Assembly: GCA_963580455.1 (NCBI GenBank)
Contig: OY756967.1
Span: 14,096,501-14,160,500, forward strand
Source of the DNA: Euonymus europaeus
Taxonomy: Eukaryota > Streptophyta > Magnoliopsida > Celastrales > Celastraceae
Length of the DNA stretch: 64,000 bases
Reading direction: 5' to 3'
A model generated the notes under the pieces. It ran no database searches, was not told where the DNA came from, and saw only the letters and a program-made list of their open reading frames with translations. The position numbers were made by a program, and so were the translations under genes. How positions within the stretch are numbered: position 1 is the first letter of the stretch; every line of letters begins with the position of its first letter. This document shows, one piece after another, positions 51,178-62,654 of this stretch.

Positions 51178-53500
51178 AGTTGAGCAACTTCGGACTATCA
51201 AAGTTGCTCCGTGTACACTTTTTATTGTTCTTCTATGTTAAATTTTACGAAAATGAGCTTCTAGGATTATTTCGATGCCAAAACACCAACTTTCTATGAC
51301 AAATGGACAAAACCGTTAAAAGCTCATCCATAGTTAGAGTTCGGCAACTTCGGACAATCAAAGTTGCTGGGTGTCACTTTATATTGTTCTACTAAGTCAA
51401 ATTTTATGAGTATAAGCTTCCAAGATTATTTCGATGCCAAAACATTAACTTTCTGTGACAAATGGACAAAACCGTAAAAAACATCTTCATAGAAAGAGTT
51501 GAGCATCTTCGGACAATCAAAGTTGCTCGGTGTACACTTTTAATTCTTCTTTTATGTTAAATTTTACAAAAATGAGCTTTCAGGATTTTTTCGATGCCAA
51601 AATACCAACTTTTTATGACAAATGGACAAAACCGTTAAAATCTCCTCCATAGAGAGAGTTGAGCAACTTCGGACTATCAAAGTTTCTCCGTGTACACTTT
51701 TTATTATTCTTCTATGTTAAATTTGACGCAAATGAGCTTCCAGGATTTTTTCGATGCCAAAATAGCAACTTTCTAAGACAAATGGACAAAACCATTAAAA
51801 GCTCCCCCATAGAGAGAGTTGAGTAACTTCGGACTATCAAAGTTGCTCCGTGTACACTTTTTATTGTTCTTCTATGTTAAATTTGACGTAAATGAGCTTC
51901 CAGGATTATCTTGATGCCAAAACAGCAACTTTCTATGACAAATGGACAAAACCGTTAAAAGCTACTCCATAGAGAGAGTTGAGCAACTTCGGACTATCAA
52001 AGTTGCTCCGTGTACACCTTTTATTGTTTATCTATGTTAAATTTGACGCAAATGAGCTTCTAGGATTATTTTGATGCCAAAACAGCAACTTTCTAAGACG
52101 AATGGACAAAACCGTTAAAAGCTCCTCCATAGAGAGAGTTGAGGAACTTCGGACTATCAAAGTTGCACCGTGTACACTTTTTATTGTTCTTCTATGTTAA
52201 ATTTGACGTAAATGAGCTTCCAGGATTATTTTGATGCCAAAACAGCAACTTTCTATGACAAATGGACAAAACCATTAAAAGCTCCTCCAAAGAGAGAGTT
52301 GAGCAACTTCGGACAATCAAAGTTGCTCCGTGTACACTTTTTATTGTTCTTCTATGTTAAATTTGACGTAAATGAGCTTCCAGGATTATTTTGATGCCAA
52401 AACAGCAACTTTCTATGACAAATGGACAAAACCGTTAAAAGCACCTTCAGAGAAAGAGTTGAGCAACTTCGGACAATCAAAGTTGCTCGGTGTACACTTT
52501 TTATTGTTCTTCTATGTTAAATTTGACGTAAATGAGCTTCCAGGATTTTTTTGATGCCAAAACAGCAACTTTCTATGACAAATAGACAAAACCGTTAAAA
52601 GCTCCTCCATAGAGAGAGTTGAGCAACTTCGGACTATCAAAGTTGCTCCGTGTACACTTTTTATTGTTCTTCTATGTTAAATTTTACGAAAATGAGCTTC
52701 TAGGATTATTTCGATGCCAAAACACCAACTTTCTATGACAAATGGACAAAACCATTAAAAGCTCCTCCATAGTTAGAGTTGGGCAACTTCGGACAATCAA
52801 AGTTGCTGGGTGTCACTTTATATTATTCTACTAAGTCAAATTTTACGAGTATAAGCTTTGAAGATTATTTCGATGCCAAAATATTAACTTTCAATGACAA
52901 ATGAACAAAACCGTTAAAAGCACCTTCATAGAAATAGTTGAGCAACTACGGACAATCAAAGTTGCTCGGTGTACACTTTTTATTCTTCTTTTATGTTAAA
53001 TTTTACGAAAATGAGCTTCCAGAATTTTTTCGATGCGAAAATATCAACTTTTTATGTCAAATGGACAAAACCGTTAAAAGCACTCCATAGAGAGAGTTGA
53101 GCAACTTCGGACTATCAAAGTTAATCCGTGTACACTTTTTATTGTTCTTCTATGTTAAATTTGACGTAAATGAGCTCCAGGATTATTTTGATGCCAAAAC
53201 AGCAACTTTCTATGACAAATGGACAAAACCGTTAAAAGCACCTTCAGAGAAATAGTTGAGCAACTTCGGACAATCAATGTTGCTCGGTGTACACTTTTTA
53301 TTGTTCTTTTATGTTAAATTTTACGAAAATGATCTTCCAGGATTTATTCGATGCCAAAATACCAACTTTCTATGACAAATGGACAAAACCGTTAAAAGCT
53401 CCTCCATAGAGAGAGTTGAGCAACTTCGGACTATCAAAGTTGCTCCGTGTACACTTTTTATTGTTCTTCTATGTTAAATTTGACGTAAATGAGCTTCCAG
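51178..53500 (+). repeat. Mixed satellite monomers right of the LTR
   Basis: The first monomers are A then B, with a short monomer carrying GCTGGGTGTCAC near 51,366. A run of type C monomers then occupies about 51,715-52,560, resembling the run left of the LTR. Another GCTGGGTGTCAC monomer follows near 52,805. The variant TCAGAGAAAGAG, characteristic of the right arm, appears from about 52,446. No gene is seen. Confidence 0.75.
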
Positions 53501-55249
53501 GATTATTTTGATGCCAAAACAGCAACTTTCTATGACAAATGGACAAAACCGTTAAAAGATCCTCCATAGAGAGAGTTGAGCAACTTCGGACTATCAAAGT
53601 TGCTCCATGTACACTTTTTATTGTTCTTCTATGTTAAATTTTACGAAAATGAGCTTCCAGGATTATCTGGATGCCAAAACACCAACTTTCTATGAGAAAT
53701 GGACAAAACCGTTAAAAGCTCCTCTACAGAGAGAGTTGAGCAACTTCGGACTATCAAATTTGCACGGTGTACACTTTTTATTGTTCGTCTATGTTAAATT
53801 TTACGAAAATGAGCTTCCAGGATTATTTCGATGCCAAAACACCAACTTTCTATGACAAATGGACAAAACCGTTAAAAGCTCCTCCATAGTTAGAGTTGGG
53901 CAACTTCGTACAATCAAAGTTGCTGGGTGTCACTTTATATTGTTCTACTAAGTCAAATTTTACGAGTATAAGCTTTCAAGATTATTTCGATGCCAAAACA
54001 TTAACTTTCAATGACAAATGGACAAATTCGTTAAAAGCACCTTCATAGAAAGAGTTGAGCAACTTCGGACAATCAAAGTTACTCGGTGTACACTTTTTAT
54101 TCTTCTTTTATGTTAAATTTTACGAAAATGAGCTTCCAGGATTTTTTCGATGCCAAAATACCAACTTTTTATGACAAATGGACAAAACCGTTAAATGCTC
54201 CCCCATAGAGAGAGTTGAGCAACTTCGGACTATCAAAGTTACTCCGTGTACACTTTTTATTGTTCTTCTATGTTAAATTTGACGTAAATGAGCTTCCAGG
54301 ATTATTTTGATGCCAAAACAGCAACTTTCTATGACAAATGGAGAAAACCGTTAATAGCTCCTCCACAGAGAGAGTTGAGCAACTTCGGACTATCAAAGTT
54401 GCTCCGTGTACACTTTTTATTGTTCTTCTACGTTAAATTTGACTTAAATGAGCTTCCAGGATTTTTTCGATGCCAAAACAGCAACTTTCTATGACAAATG
54501 GACAAAACCGTTAAAAGCTCCCCCATAGAGAGAGTTGAGTAACTTCGGACTATCAAAGTTGCTTGGTGTACACCTTATATTGTTCTACTAAGTCAAATTT
54601 TACGAGTATAAGCTTCCAAGATTATTTCGATGCCAAAACATTAACTTTCTGTGACAAATGGACAAAACCATAAAAAGCACCTACATAGAAAGAGTTGAGC
54701 AACTACAGACTATCAAAGTTGCTCGGTGTACACTTTTTATTGTTCTTCTATGTTAAATTTTATGAAAATGAGCTTCCAGAATTATTTCGATGCCAAAACA
54801 CAACCTTGCTATGACAAATAGACAAAATCGTTAAAATCTCCTCCATAGAGAGAGTTGAGCAACTTCGGACTATACAAGTTGCCCGGTGTACACTTTTTAT
54901 TGTTCTTCTATGTTAAATTTTACGAAAATGAGCTTCCAGGATTATTTCGATGCCAAAACACCAACTTTCTAGTACAAATGGACGAAACCGTTAAAAGCTC
55001 TGCCACAGAGAGAGTTGAGCAACTTCGGACTATCAAAGTTGCTCCGTGTACACTTTTTATTGTTATTCTATGTTAAATTTGACGTAAATGAGCTCCAGGA
55101 TTATTTTGATGCCAAAACAGCAACTTTCTATGACAAATGGACGAAACCGTTAAAAGCACCTTCAGAGAAACAGTTGAGCAACTTCGGGCAATCAATGTTG
55201 CTCGGTGTACACTTTTTATTGTTCTTTTATGTTAAATTTTACGAAAATG
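53500..55249 (+). repeat. 1.75-kb block, copy 1 of 3
   Basis: This block matches 59,064-60,813 at an offset of 5,564 bp, and partly 61,301-62,654. Shared markers are TTATCTGGATGCC, TTGCACGGTG, TATTGTTCGTC, GTTAAATGCTCCCC, AAAACACAACCTTGC and TATACAAGTTGCCC. Differences include GACAAATTCGTT near 54,022 (GACAAAACCGTT in the others). It contains the dyad-altering variant CTATACAAGTTGCCCGG near 54,870. Confidence 0.8.
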
Positions 55250-56090
55250 ATCTTCCAGGATTTATTCGATGCCAAAATACCAACTTTCTATGACAAATGG
55301 ACAAAACCGTTAAAAGCTCCTCCATAGAGAGAGTTGAGCAACTTCGGACTATCAAAGTTGCTCCGTGTACACTTTTTATTGTTCTTCTATGTTAAATTTG
55401 ACGTAAATGAGCTTCCAGGATTATTTTGATGCCAAAACAACAACTTTCTATGACAAATGGACAAAACCGTTAAAAGCACCTTCAGAGAAACAGTTGAGCA
55501 ACTTCGGACAATCAATGTTGCTCGGTGTACACTTTTTATTGTTCTTTTATGTTAAATTTTACGAAAATGATCTTCCAGGATTTATTCGATGCCAAAATAC
55601 CAACTTTCTATGACAAATGGACAAAACCGTTAAAAGCTCCTCCATAGAGAGAGTTGAGCAACTTCGGACTATCACAGTTGCTCCGTGTACACTTTTTATT
55701 GTTCTTCTATGTTAAATTTGACGTAAATGAGCTTCCAGGATTATTTTGATGCCAAAACAGCAACTTTCTATGACAAATGGACAAAACCGTTAAAAGCACC
55801 TTCAGAGAAACAGTTGAGCAACTTCGGACAATCAATGTTGCTCGGTGTACACTTTTTATTGTTCTTTTATGTTAAATTTTACGAAAATGATCTTCCAGGA
55901 TTTATTCGATGCCAAAATACCAACTTTCTATGACAAATGGACAAAACCGTTAAAAGCTCCTCCATAGAGAGAGTTGAGCAACTTCGGACTATCAAAGTTG
56001 CTCCGTGTACACTTTTTATTGTTCTTCTATGTTAAATTTGACGTAAATGAGCTTCCAGGATTATTTTGATGCCAAAACAGCAACTTTCTA
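55087..56090 (+). repeat. 320-bp dimeric higher-order repeat, about 3 copies
   Basis: A type C monomer with TTCAGAGAAACAGTTGAGC alternates with a type A-like monomer carrying AAAATGATCTTCCAGG and TTTATTCGATGCC. The pair repeats every 320 bp (for example GATCTTCCAGG at about 55,249, 55,569 and 55,889). The same dimer occurs at 56,820-57,840, 60,970-61,180 and 62,720-63,240, so it is the basic amplified unit of the right arm. Confidence 0.85.
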
Positions 56091-57185
56091 TGACAAATGG
56101 ACAAAACCGTTAAAAGCTCCTCCATAGAGAGAGTTGAGCAACTTCGGACTATCAAAGTTGCTCCATGTACACTTTTTATTGTTCTTCTATGTTAAATTTT
56201 ACGAAAATGAGCTTCCAGGATTATCTGGATGCCAAAACACCAACTTTCTATGAGAAATGGACAAAACCGTTAAAAGCTCCTCTACAGAGAGAGTTGAGCA
56301 ACTTCGGACTATCAAATTTGCACGGTGTACACTTTTTATTGTTCGTCTATGTTAAATTTTACGAAAATGAGCTTCCAGGATTATTTCGACGCCAAAACAC
56401 CAACTTTCTATGACAAATGGACAAAACCGTTAAAAGCTCCTCCATAGTTAGAGTTGGGCAACTTCGTACAATCAAAGTTGCTGGGTGTCACTTTATATTG
56501 TTCTACTATGTTAAATTTTATGAAAATGAGCTTCCAGAATTATTTCGATGCCAAAACACAACCTTGCTATGACAAATAGACAAAATCGTTAAAGAGTTGA
56601 GCAACTTCGGACTATACAAGTTGCCCGGTGTACACTTTTTATTGTTCTTCTATGTTAAATTTTACGAAAATGAGCTTCCAGGATTATTTCGATGCCAAAA
56701 CACCAACTTTCTAGTACAAATGGACGAAACCGTTAAAAGCTCTGTCACAGAGAGAGTTGAGCAACTTCGGACTATCAAAGTTGCTCCGTGTACACTTTTT
56801 ATTGTTATTCTATGTTAAATTTGACGTAAATGAGCTCCAGGATTATTTTGATGCCAAAACAACAACTTTCTATGACAAAATGGACAAAACCGTTAAAAGC
56901 ACCTTCAGAGAAACAGTTGAGCAACTTCGGACAATCAATGTTGCTCGGTGTACACTTTTTATTGTTCTTTTATGTTAAATTTTACGAAAATGATCTTCCA
57001 GGATTTATTCGATGCCAAAATACCAACTTTCTATGACAAATGGACAAAACCGTTAAAAGCTCCTCCATAGAGAGAGTTGAGCAACTTCGGACTATCAAAG
57101 TTGCTCCGTGTACACTTTTTATTGTTCTTCTATGTTAAATTTGACGTAAATGAGCTTCCAGGATTATTTTGATGCCAAAACAGCA
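55283..57185 (+). repeat. 1,903-bp tandem duplication, copy 1
   Basis: Twelve monomers, less 17 bases, recur at 57,186-59,088 at a constant offset of 1,903. The two copies look identical wherever I compared them, including private variants such as ATCACAGTTGC (55,672 and 57,575) and TTCGACGCC (56,386 and 58,289). The missing bases include a 16-bp loss in AATCGTTAAAGAGTTGAGC (56,583), where related monomers have ATCTCCTCCATAGAG. Confidence 0.88.
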
Positions 57186-59088
57186 ACTTTCTATGACAAA
57201 TGGACAAAACCGTTAAAAGCTCCTCCATAGAGAGAGTTGAGCAACTTCGGACTATCAAAGTTGCTCCGTGTACACTTTTTATTGTTCTTCTATGTTAAAT
57301 TTGACGTAAATGAGCTTCCAGGATTATTTTGATGCCAAAACAACAACTTTCTATGACAAATGGACAAAACCGTTAAAAGCACCTTCAGAGAAACAGTTGA
57401 GCAACTTCGGACAATCAATGTTGCTCGGTGTACACTTTTTATTGTTCTTTTATGTTAAATTTTACGAAAATGATCTTCCAGGATTTATTCGATGCCAAAA
57501 TACCAACTTTCTATGACAAATGGACAAAACCGTTAAAAGCTCCTCCATAGAGAGAGTTGAGCAACTTCGGACTATCACAGTTGCTCCGTGTACACTTTTT
57601 ATTGTTCTTCTATGTTAAATTTGACGTAAATGAGCTTCCAGGATTATTTTGATGCCAAAACAGCAACTTTCTATGACAAATGGACAAAACCGTTAAAAGC
57701 ACCTTCAGAGAAACAGTTGAGCAACTTCGGACAATCAATGTTGCTCGGTGTACACTTTTTATTGTTCTTTTATGTTAAATTTTACGAAAATGATCTTCCA
57801 GGATTTATTCGATGCCAAAATACCAACTTTCTATGACAAATGGACAAAACCGTTAAAAGCTCCTCCATAGAGAGAGTTGAGCAACTTCGGACTATCAAAG
57901 TTGCTCCGTGTACACTTTTTATTGTTCTTCTATGTTAAATTTGACGTAAATGAGCTTCCAGGATTATTTTGATGCCAAAACAGCAACTTTCTATGACAAA
58001 TGGACAAAACCGTTAAAAGCTCCTCCATAGAGAGAGTTGAGCAACTTCGGACTATCAAAGTTGCTCCATGTACACTTTTTATTGTTCTTCTATGTTAAAT
58101 TTTACGAAAATGAGCTTCCAGGATTATCTGGATGCCAAAACACCAACTTTCTATGAGAAATGGACAAAACCGTTAAAAGCTCCTCTACAGAGAGAGTTGA
58201 GCAACTTCGGACTATCAAATTTGCACGGTGTACACTTTTTATTGTTCGTCTATGTTAAATTTTACGAAAATGAGCTTCCAGGATTATTTCGACGCCAAAA
58301 CACCAACTTTCTATGACAAATGGACAAAACCGTTAAAAGCTCCTCCATAGTTAGAGTTGGGCAACTTCGTACAATCAAAGTTGCTGGGTGTCACTTTATA
58401 TTGTTCTACTATGTTAAATTTTATGAAAATGAGCTTCCAGAATTATTTCGATGCCAAAACACAACCTTGCTATGACAAATAGACAAAATCGTTAAAGAGT
58501 TGAGCAACTTCGGACTATACAAGTTGCCCGGTGTACACTTTTTATTGTTCTTCTATGTTAAATTTTACGAAAATGAGCTTCCAGGATTATTTCGATGCCA
58601 AAACACCAACTTTCTAGTACAAATGGACGAAACCGTTAAAAGCTCTGTCACAGAGAGAGTTGAGCAACTTCGGACTATCAAAGTTGCTCCGTGTACACTT
58701 TTTATTGTTATTCTATGTTAAATTTGACGTAAATGAGCTCCAGGATTATTTTGATGCCAAAACAACAACTTTCTATGACAAAATGGACAAAACCGTTAAA
58801 AGCACCTTCAGAGAAACAGTTGAGCAACTTCGGACAATCAATGTTGCTCGGTGTACACTTTTTATTGTTCTTTTATGTTAAATTTTACGAAAATGATCTT
58901 CCAGGATTTATTCGATGCCAAAATACCAACTTTCTATGACAAATGGACAAAACCGTTAAAAGCTCCTCCATAGAGAGAGTTGAGCAACTTCGGACTATCA
59001 AAGTTGCTCCGTGTACACTTTTTATTGTTCTTCTATGTTAAATTTGACGTAAATGAGCTTCCAGGATTATTTTGATGCCAAAACAGCA
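57186..59088 (+). repeat. 1,903-bp tandem duplication, copy 2
   Basis: This is the exact-looking second copy of 55,283-57,185. The match to copy 2's own upstream neighbour continues to about 59,169, where CTCCATGTAC replaces CTCCGTGTAC. The lack of visible differences over 1.9 kb makes this the youngest duplication in the window, unless it is an assembly artefact. Confidence 0.88.
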
Positions 59089-60813
59089 ACTTTCTATGAC
59101 AAATGGACAAAACCGTTAAAAGCTCCTCCATAGAGAGAGTTGAGCAACTTCGGACTATCAAAGTTGCTCCATGTACACTTTTTATTGTTCTTCTATGTTA
59201 AATTTTACGAAAATGAGCTTCCAGGATTATCTGGATGCCAAAACACCAACTTTCTATGAGAAATGGACAAAACCGTTAAAAGCTCCTCTACAGAGAGAGT
59301 TGAGCAACTTCGGACTATCAAATTTGCACGGTGTACACTTTTTATTGTTCGTCTATGTTAAATTTTACGAAAATGAGCTTCCAGGATTATTTCGATGCCA
59401 AAACACAAACTTTCTATGACAAATGGACAAAACCGTTAAAAGCTCCTCCATAGTTAGAGTTGGGCAACTTCGTACAATCAAAGTTGCTGGGTGTCACTTT
59501 ATATTGTTCTACTAAGTCAAATTTTACGAGTATAAGCTTTCAAGATTATTTCGATGCCAAAACATTAACTTTCAATGACAAATGGACAAAACCGTTAAAA
59601 GCACCTTCATAGAAAGAGTTGAGCAACTTCGGACAATCAAAGTTACTCGGTGTACACTTTTTATTCTTCTTTTATGTTAAATTTTACGAAAATGAGCTTC
59701 CAGGATTTTTTCGATGCCAAAATACCAACTTTTTATGACAAATGGACAAAACCGTTAAATGCTCCCCCATAGAGAGAGTTGAGCAACTTCGGACTATCAA
59801 AGTTACTCCGTGTACACTTTTTATTGTTCTTCTATGTTAAATTTGACGTAAATGAGCTTCCAGGATTATTTTGATGCCAAAACAGCAACTTTCTATGACA
59901 AATGGAGAAAACCGTTAATAGCTCCTCCACAGAGAGAGTTGAGCAACTTCGGACTATCAAAGTTGCTCCGTGTACACTTTTTATTGTTCTTCTATGTTAA
60001 ATTTGACGTAAATGAGCTTCCAGGATTTTTTCGATGCCAAAACAGCAACTTTCTATGACAAATGGACAAAACCGTTAAAAGCTCCCCCATAGAGAGAGTT
60101 GAGTAACTTCGGACTATCAAAGTTGCTTGGTGTACACCTTATATTGTTCTACTAAGTCAAATTTTACAAGTATAAGCTTCCAAGATTATTTCGATGCCAA
60201 AACATTAACTTTCTGTGACAAATGGACAAAACCATAAAAAGCACCTACATAGAAAGAGTTGAGCAACTACGGACTATCAAAGTTGCTCGGTGTACACTTT
60301 TTATTGTTCTTCTATGTTAAATTTTATGAAAATGAGCTTCCAGAATTATTTCGATGCCAAAACACAACCTTGCTATGACAAATAGACAAAATCGTTAAAA
60401 TCTCCTCCATAGAGAGAGTTGAGCAACTTCGGACTATACAAGTTGCCCGGTGTACACTTTTTATTGTTCTTCTATGTTAAATTTTACGAAAATGAGCTTC
60501 CAGGATTATTTCGATGCCAAAACACCAACTTTCTAGTACAAATGGACGAAACCGTTAAAAGCTCTGCCACAGAGAGAGTTGAGCAACTTCGGACTATCAA
60601 AGTTGCTCCGTGTACACTTTTTATTGTTATTCTATGTTAAATTTGACGTAAATGAGCTCCAGGATTATTTTGATGCCAAAACAGCAACTTTCTATGACAA
60701 ATGGACAAAACCGTTAAAAGCACCTTCAGAGAAACAGTTGAGCAACTTCGGACAATCAATGTTGCTCGGTGTACACTTTTTATTGTTCTTTTATGTTAAA
60801 TTTTACGAAAATG
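59064..60813 (+). repeat. 1.75-kb block, copy 2 of 3
   Basis: Partner of 53,500-55,249. It carries the same series of private variants in the same order, with a handful of substitutions, for example TTTTACAAGTATAAGC near 60,163 where the other copies have TTTTACGAGTATAAGC. It starts within the tail of the 1,903-bp duplication, showing nested copying. Confidence 0.8.
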
Positions 60814-61138
60814 AGCTTCCAGGATTATTTCGATGCCAAAACACCAACTTTCTAGTACAAATGGACGAAACCGTTAAAAGCTCTGCCACAGAGAGAGTTG
60901 AGCAACTTCGGACTATCAAAGTTGCTCCGTGTACACTTTTTATTGTTATTCTATGTTAAATTTGACGTAAATGAGCTCCAGGATTATTTTGATGCCAAAA
61001 CAGCAACTTTCTATGACAAATGGACAAAACCGTTAAAAGCACCTTCAGAGAAACAGTTGAGCAACTTCGGACAATCAATGTTGCTCGGTGTACACTTTTT
61101 ATTGTTCTTTTATGTTAAATTTTACGAAAATGATCTTC
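60500..61138 (+). repeat. 319-bp dimer duplication
   Basis: The pair of monomers beginning with TTCTAGTACAAATGG (60,531 and 60,850) is repeated at 319 bp. The unit is two monomers less one base, because GAGCTCCAGG lacks a T found in GAGCTTCCAGG. The duplication creates the longest chance open frame in the window (126 codons), which is not a gene. Confidence 0.85.
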
Positions 61139-61300
61139 CAGGATTTATTCGATGCCAAAATACCAACTTTCTATGACAAATGGACAAAACCGTTAAAAGT
61201 TGCTCCATGGAGAGAGTTGAGCAACTTCGGACTATCAAAGTTGCTCCGTGTACACTTTTTATTGTTCTTCTATGTTAAATTTGACGTAAATGAGCTTCCA

Positions 61301-62654
61301 TGATTATTTTGATGCCAAAACAGCAACTTTCTATGACAAATGGACAAAACCGTTAAAAGCTCCTCCATAGAGAGAGTTGAGCAACTTCGGACTATCAAAG
61401 TTGCTCCATGTACACTTTTTATTGTTCTTCTATGTTAAATTTTACGAAAATGAGCTTCCAGGATTATCTGGATGCCAAAACACCAACTTTCTATGAGAAA
61501 TGGACAAAACCGTTAAAAGCTCCTCTACAGAGAGAGTTGAGCAACTTCGGACTATCAAATTTGCACGGTGTACACTTTTTATTGTTCGTCTATGTTAAAT
61601 TTTACGAAAATGAGCTTCCAGGATTATTTCGATGCCAAAACACCAACTTTCTATGACAAATGGACAAAACCGTTAAAAGCTCCTTCATAGTTAGAGTTGG
61701 GCAACTTCGTACAATCAAAGTTGCTGGGTGTCTCTTTATATTGTTCTACTAAGTCAAATTTTACGAGTATAAGCTTTCAAGATTATTTCGATGCCAAAAC
61801 ATTAACTTTCAATGACAAATGGACAAAACCGTTAAAAGCACCTTCATAGAAAGAGTTGAGCAACTTCGGACAATCAAAGTTACTCGGTGTACACTTTTAT
61901 TCTTCTTTTATGTTAAATTTTACGAAAATGAGCTTCCAGGATTTTTTCGATGCCAAAATACCAACTTTTTATGACAAATGGACAAAACCGTTAAATGCTC
62001 CCCCATAGAGAGAGTTGAGCAACTTCGGACTATCAAAGTTACTCCGTGTACACTTTTTATTGTTCTTCTATGTTAAATTTGACGTAAATGAGCTTCCAGG
62101 ATTATTTTGATACCAAAACAGCAACTTTCTATGACAAATGGAGAAAACCGTTAATAGCTCCTCCACAGAGAGAGTTGAGCAACTTCGGACTATCAAAGTT
62201 GCTCCGTGTACACTTTTTATTGTTCTTCTATGTTAAATTTGACGTAAATGAGCTTCCAGGATTTTTTCGATGCCAAAACAGCAACTTTCTATGACAAATG
62301 GACAAAACCGTTAAAAGCTCCCCCATAGAGAGAGTTGAGTAACTTCGGACTATCAAAGTTGCTTGGTGTACACCTTATATTGTTCTACTAAGTCAAATTT
62401 TACGAGTATAAGCTTCCAAGATTATTTCGATGCCAAAACATTAACTTTGTGTGACAAATGGACAAAACCCCAAAAAGCACCTACATAGAAAGAGTTGAGC
62501 AACTACGGACTATCAAAGTTGCTCGGTGAACACTTTTTATTGTTCTTCTATGTTAAATTTTATGAAAATGAGCTTCCAGAATTATTTCGATGCCAAAACA
62601 CAACCTTGCTATGACAAATAGACAAAATCGTTAAAATCTCTTCCATAGAGAGAG
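61301..62654 (+). repeat. 1.35-kb block, copy 3 of 3 (truncated)
   Basis: This matches 59,064-60,418 at offsets of 2,237 then 2,236 bp. The one-base change comes from a lost T in CACTTTTATTCTTC near 61,895. It ends at the CACAACCTTGC monomer and jumps directly to the dimer unit, omitting two or more monomers present in copies 1 and 2. Confidence 0.8.

Noticed and set aside
60579..60959. Open frame of 126 codons, the longest in the array, and dozens of similar 60-92 codon frames with related translations
   Set aside because: They are chance frames of the satellite. The unit length (160 = 3 x 53 + 1) shifts the frame by one in each monomer, the frames overlap each other in different phases, and they appear wherever the in-frame TAG of CCATAGAGAG is altered. 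No ribosome-binding, splice or promoter context supports them.
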